From: Rhodospirillaceae bacterium
Lineage (GTDB): Bacteria; Pseudomonadota; Alphaproteobacteria; Azospirillales; Azospirillaceae
NCBI GenBank assembly: GCA_029267445.1
Contig: JAJUIU010000004.1
Span: 26,103-90,102 of the forward strand
Direction of reading: 5' to 3'
Length of the DNA stretch: 64,000 bases
How positions within the stretch are numbered: the stretch's first letter is position 1; each line of letters opens with the position of its first letter. A program made the translations under genes and the position numbers. Shown in pieces: positions 61,427-64,000 of the stretch. The notes under the pieces were generated by a model, which saw only the letters and a program-made list of their open reading frames with translations, was not told the DNA's origin and searched no databases.

Positions 61427-62377
61427 ATGACGACACCGCTTCTCCGCATCGGCACGCGCGGCAGCCCGCTCGCCCTGGCCCAGGCCCACGAGACCCGCGA
61501 CCGGCTGGCCGCCGCCTGGCCCGATCTGGCCGGACCCGGTGCCGTGGAGATCGTCGTCATCAAGACCACGGGTGACAACATCCTGGACCGCACCCTGTCG
61601 GAGGCGGGCGGCAAGGGCCTGTTCACCAAGGAGCTGGAGGAGGCGCTGCTGGCCGGTACGGTCGACCTGGCCGTCCACAGCATGAAGGACGTGCCGACCT
61701 GGTTTCCGCCGGGCCTGCAGCTCACCGCACTGCTGCCGCGGGAGGATGTGCGCGACGCCTGGTTCTGCCGCCAGGGCTGCGGCCTGGGCGAGCTGCCGGC
61801 CGGCAGCGTGGTTGGCACGGCCAGCCTGCGCCGGCAGGCCCAGGTCCTGATGCGCCGCCCGGACCTGACGGTGGTGCCCCTGCGCGGCAACGTGCAGACC
61901 CGCCTGTCCAAGCTGGAGGCCGGCACGGTCGATGCCACGCTACTGGCCATGGCCGGCCTGAACCGCCTGGGCCTGACGGAGAAGGCGACGAGTGCCTTGG
62001 AGCCGGAGGAGATGCTGCCCGCCGTCGCCCAGGGCGCCATCGGGATCGAGACGCGGGCGGCGGACGAGCGCACCAACCGCTACATCGCGGCCCTGAACTG
62101 CGCCGACACCTGGACCCGTGTGACGGCGGAGCGCGGCGTGCTGGCGGCCCTCGACGGGTCCTGCCGCACGCCCATCGCGGCCCTGGCCCGGCTGACCCCG
62201 GAGGGGATCGATCTCCAGGCCCTGGTGATCCGCCCCGACGGGGGCGAGTGGTACGCCACCAGCCGCAAGGGCCCGGCCAAGGACGCCCTTGCGCTGGGTG
62301 CGGACGCGGGCGAGGAGCTGAAGGCCAAGCTTCCACCCGGCTTCTTCGCCGAGGCGTACGCCGGCCCGGTGGTCTGA
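61427..62377 (+). CDS. hemC: Porphobilinogen deaminase (hydroxymethylbilane synthase)
   Basis: HemC (316 residues) condenses four porphobilinogens in heme synthesis. It starts [18 protein letters not shown], has [10 protein letters not shown], the catalytic [12 protein letters not shown] region, [10 protein letters not shown] and [11 protein letters not shown]. The dipyrromethane cofactor cysteine is in [10 protein letters not shown]. Length is normal. It faces tsaD and is followed after 7 bp by hemD. Confidence 0.97.
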   Translation: MTTPLLRIGTRGSPLALAQAHETRDRLAAAWPDLAGPGAVEIVVIKTTGDNILDRTLSEAGGKGLFTKELEEALLAGTVDLAVHSMKDVPTWFPPGLQLTALLPREDVRDAWFCRQGCGLGELPAGSVVGTASLRRQAQVLMRRPDLTVVPLRGNVQTRLSKLEAGTVDATLLAMAGLNRLGLTEKATSALEPEEMLPAVAQGAIGIETRAADERTNRYIAALNCADTWTRVTAERGVLAALDGSCRTPIAALARLTPEGIDLQALVIRPDGGEWYATSRKGPAKDALALGADAGEELKAKLPPGFFAEAYAGPVV

Positions 62378-62384
62378 GGGTCCG

Positions 62385-63104
62385 GTGGCGGGCGTCCTGA
62401 TCACCCGCCCGTATCCCGAGGCTGAGCGCACGGCCGCCGCCGTCTCGGCGCTCGGCCACACGCCCCTGATCGACCCCATGCTGACCGTGCGCCCCGTGGC
62501 GGGGCCGCCGCTCGACCTCCGGTCGGTCCAGGCGCTGCTGGCCACCAGCGTGAACGGCGTCCGCTCGATCGCCGCGCGCACCGGCCGGCGCGACCTGCCC
62601 CTCTTTGCCGTGGGCACCCGCACGGCGGAGGCGGCCCGGCAGGCCGGCTTCGCGGCGGTGGAGGACGCGGGCGGCAACGCCGCCGACCTCGCCGCCCTGA
62701 TCGCCCTGGCGATCGACCCGGCGAAGGGTCGGCTGCTGCATGTCAGCGGGCGGGAGGTGGCGGTCGATCTGGCGGCCCTGCTGGGGCCGCGCGGCTACCG
62801 GGTCACGCGAATCGTGGGGTACGAGGCCGTGCCGGCCGGAGCGCTGGCGCCGGAGACGCTGGCGGCGCTGCGCGCGGGCGGCATGGCGTACGTGCTGTTT
62901 TTCTCTCCCCGTACCGCGCGTACGTTTGTTAGCCTGCTCGAAAGGGATCCCGGCGCCGACGGCTGGCTCGCACGGGTCGAGGCGCTGTGTCTCAGCCCGG
63001 CCGTGACGAAGGCGGTGGCCGGTCCGGACTGGAAGGCGGTGCGGTCGGCCGGCAAACCGGACGCCGGGGCGCTGCTGGCCCTGCTGCCGCCCGCGAAAGA
63101 CTGA
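62385..63104 (+). CDS. hemD: Uroporphyrinogen-III synthase
   Basis: HemD (239 residues) inverts ring D and closes hydroxymethylbilane to uroporphyrinogen III. The family is poorly conserved; here AGVLITRPYPEAERTAAAV at the start, LLATSVNGVRSIAAR, FAVGTRTAEAARQAGF and LLHVSGREVAVDL support the assignment, together with its place after hemC. The start is GTG, 7 bp after hemC. It is likely transcribed with hemC and the following gene. Confidence 0.93.
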   Translation: MAGVLITRPYPEAERTAAAVSALGHTPLIDPMLTVRPVAGPPLDLRSVQALLATSVNGVRSIAARTGRRDLPLFAVGTRTAEAARQAGFAAVEDAGGNAADLAALIALAIDPAKGRLLHVSGREVAVDLAALLGPRGYRVTRIVGYEAVPAGALAPETLAALRAGGMAYVLFFSPRTARTFVSLLERDPGADGWLARVEALCLSPAVTKAVAGPDWKAVRSAGKPDAGALLALLPPAKD

Positions 63105-63116
63105 GGACGCGCGCCA

Positions 63117-64000
63117 ATGACCATGGACGATCCGGCAGCGGAACCCGGCGGCGAGGCGGCCTCCCGCGCGCGGCACACGGAAACCGTGCTGGAGAAGTTC
63201 GGCGGAATCAGGCCGATGGCGACCAAGGTTGGCGTGCCCGTCACCACCGTGCAGGGCTGGAAGAAGCGTGGCGCGATTCCGGCCAGCCGCCGGGCGGAGA
63301 TCCTCACCGCGGCCGTGAGCCATGGCGTCGACCTGACGCCGGAGGACCTGGACCGCGCCAGCTCACCCGCGGCGGAGGAGCCGGACCACACCCCGGCGCC
63401 GCCGACCGCGGCACCGGACGCACAGGCCGGGGCCGAGCCCGTACGCCCCATGTACGATGCGCTGTCGGCCCCGGTGACGGAGCCGCCCCGCCGGGGCGGC
63501 GGCGTGGCGGCGGCCGCCCTGCTGGTGGGTGTGGTGGCCCTCGGCATCGCCGTCTTCAATCTGGTCCAGCCCGGTGGCCTGAACACCCTGCGGGGTCAGC
63601 AGGCCCAGTCCGGACCACCGCCCGATCCGCGCATTGCAGCACTGGTGGCGGAGAACGCGGCGCTGAAGTCCGATCTCGCCACCCTGCGCGGGCAGGTGTC
63701 GGCGCTGGCGGATCGCCCGCAGCCGCCCGACACCAGTGCCGCCCTCGCCGACCTGCGGTCGAAGGTGGAGGTGATCGAACGGCGGGAGATCGCGATCCCC
63801 GACGCCTCTGCGCCTTCGGACCCTGTGGACCTGTCGCCAATCACGGCGGAGCTGGACCGGCTGCGCGCCGATGTCACCGCCCTGCAGGCGCGGCCCGGTG
63901 GGCCCGATCCGGCCCGGCTGGCGGCGCTGGAGAGCGCGCTGGCGGCCCTGTCCATCCGGGTGGACGAGGTGGCGGCCAGGCCCGCGCAGGCGGCCGGCCC
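63117..64000 (+). CDS. Mitofilin/Mic60-like membrane protein with N-terminal HTH-like segment (3' end outside window)
   Basis: The visible 294 residues begin with a helix-turn-helix-like segment (about 24-70, TVQGWKKRGAIPASRRA), then a Pro/Ala-rich linker, one membrane helix (about 128-150, VAAAALLVGVVALGIAVFNL) and a long coiled coil with repeated ALxxL patterns. In alphaproteobacteria a gene with a membrane helix and coiled coil after hemD is often the COG4223 mitofilin homologue (Mic60-like), which shapes inner membranes. The C-terminal mitofilin signature lies outside the window, so this is inferred from position and domain order. The N-terminal segment resembles carph-isopro-type domains. 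Confidence 0.7.
   Translation, partial: MTMDDPAAEPGGEAASRARHTETVLEKFGGIRPMATKVGVPVTTVQGWKKRGAIPASRRAEILTAAVSHGVDLTPEDLDRASSPAAEEPDHTPAPPTAAPDAQAGAEPVRPMYDALSAPVTEPPRRGGGVAAAALLVGVVALGIAVFNLVQPGGLNTLRGQQAQSGPPPDPRIAALVAENAALKSDLATLRGQVSALADRPQPPDTSAALADLRSKVEVIERREIAIPDASAPSDPVDLSPITAELDRLRADVTALQARPGGPDPARLAALESALAALSIRVDEVAARPAQAAG

Noticed and set aside
1..64000. CRISPR arrays, tRNA genes, insertion sequences
   Set aside because: No regularly spaced repeats, tRNA T-loop signatures in a cloverleaf context, or transposase genes were recognised on reading.

Overview
The window is a very GC-rich (about 70 %) chromosomal segment with the gene order of an alphaproteobacterium, most likely a member of the Rhodospirillales. 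Four conserved alphaproteobacterial blocks are recognisable: rpmH-rnpA-yidD-yidC-engB-argB; dapD-dapE; dnaX-ybaB-recR-rmuC-def-fmt-truA (minus strand, with the SRP RNA gene just upstream of dnaX); and gpsA-tsaD facing hemC-hemD plus a mitofilin-like gene. kdsB-pheA divergent from a membrane-anchored cytochrome c, and nudC beside dnaX, fit the same lineage. No tRNA, rRNA, CRISPR array, insertion sequence or prophage was seen. The species cannot be named from this sequence.

Layout. 1-2.0 kb: flavin disulfide reductase (partial) and a VTT membrane protein. 2.2-6.0 kb: ribosome/RNase P/membrane insertase block, with an AAC(6')-like acetyltransferase between yidC and engB. 6.1-9.9 kb: accessory secreted or membrane proteins (DUF547, DUF3047, an S33-type hydrolase with a C-terminal membrane domain, a 47-residue membrane protein). 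10.2-19.3 kb: argB, a diguanylate cyclase/DUF2336 pair, an unknown protein, a HAD nucleotidase, dapD, dapE. 19.3-30.4 kb: the dnaX-to-truA block on the minus strand, split by a HEPN/MNT module, a sulfolipid pair (sqdB and a GT4 glycosyltransferase) and a FitAB-type toxin-antitoxin pair. 30.5-34.6 kb: nudC, pheA, kdsB, cytochrome c, hisN. 34.6-44.8 kb: CHASE4 histidine kinase, OprP-type porin with a clear terminator, NlpC/P60 peptidase, MarR-like regulator, leucyl aminopeptidase, two GSTs, an orphan TAXI binding protein, and a HupE-fold protein lacking its metal ligands. 44.8-54.1 kb: S46 dipeptidyl-peptidase, a small charged protein, a soluble PAS-rich histidine kinase, several small conserved proteins, acetyl-CoA synthetase. 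54.3-61.3 kb: Rieske/EVE/YciI genes, a BON-domain protein, gpsA, ccdAB, parDE, an alpha/beta hydrolase, tsaD. 61.4-64.0 kb: hemC, hemD and the start of a Mic60-like gene.

Theme. The housekeeping blocks are conserved, and variation is concentrated at the seams between them: four toxin-antitoxin-type modules (HEPN/MNT, FitAB-like, CcdAB, ParDE) sit at boundaries in otherwise syntenic operons. Candidate regulatory sites include a textbook sigma-70 promoter before rpmH, EcfG-type (general stress) motifs before the BON gene and possibly before the small charged protein, an FNR/FixK anaerobox near 54.3 kb, a near-perfect 20-bp palindrome between the kinase and the porin, and a perfect 23-bp inverted repeat between fmt and truA. 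I did not find a single large, clearly new system. The best leads are the HupE-fold protein without metal ligands, the S46 peptidase, the AAC(6')-like gene, the mitofilin-like protein with an N-terminal HTH-like segment, and the seam-located toxin-antitoxin modules.
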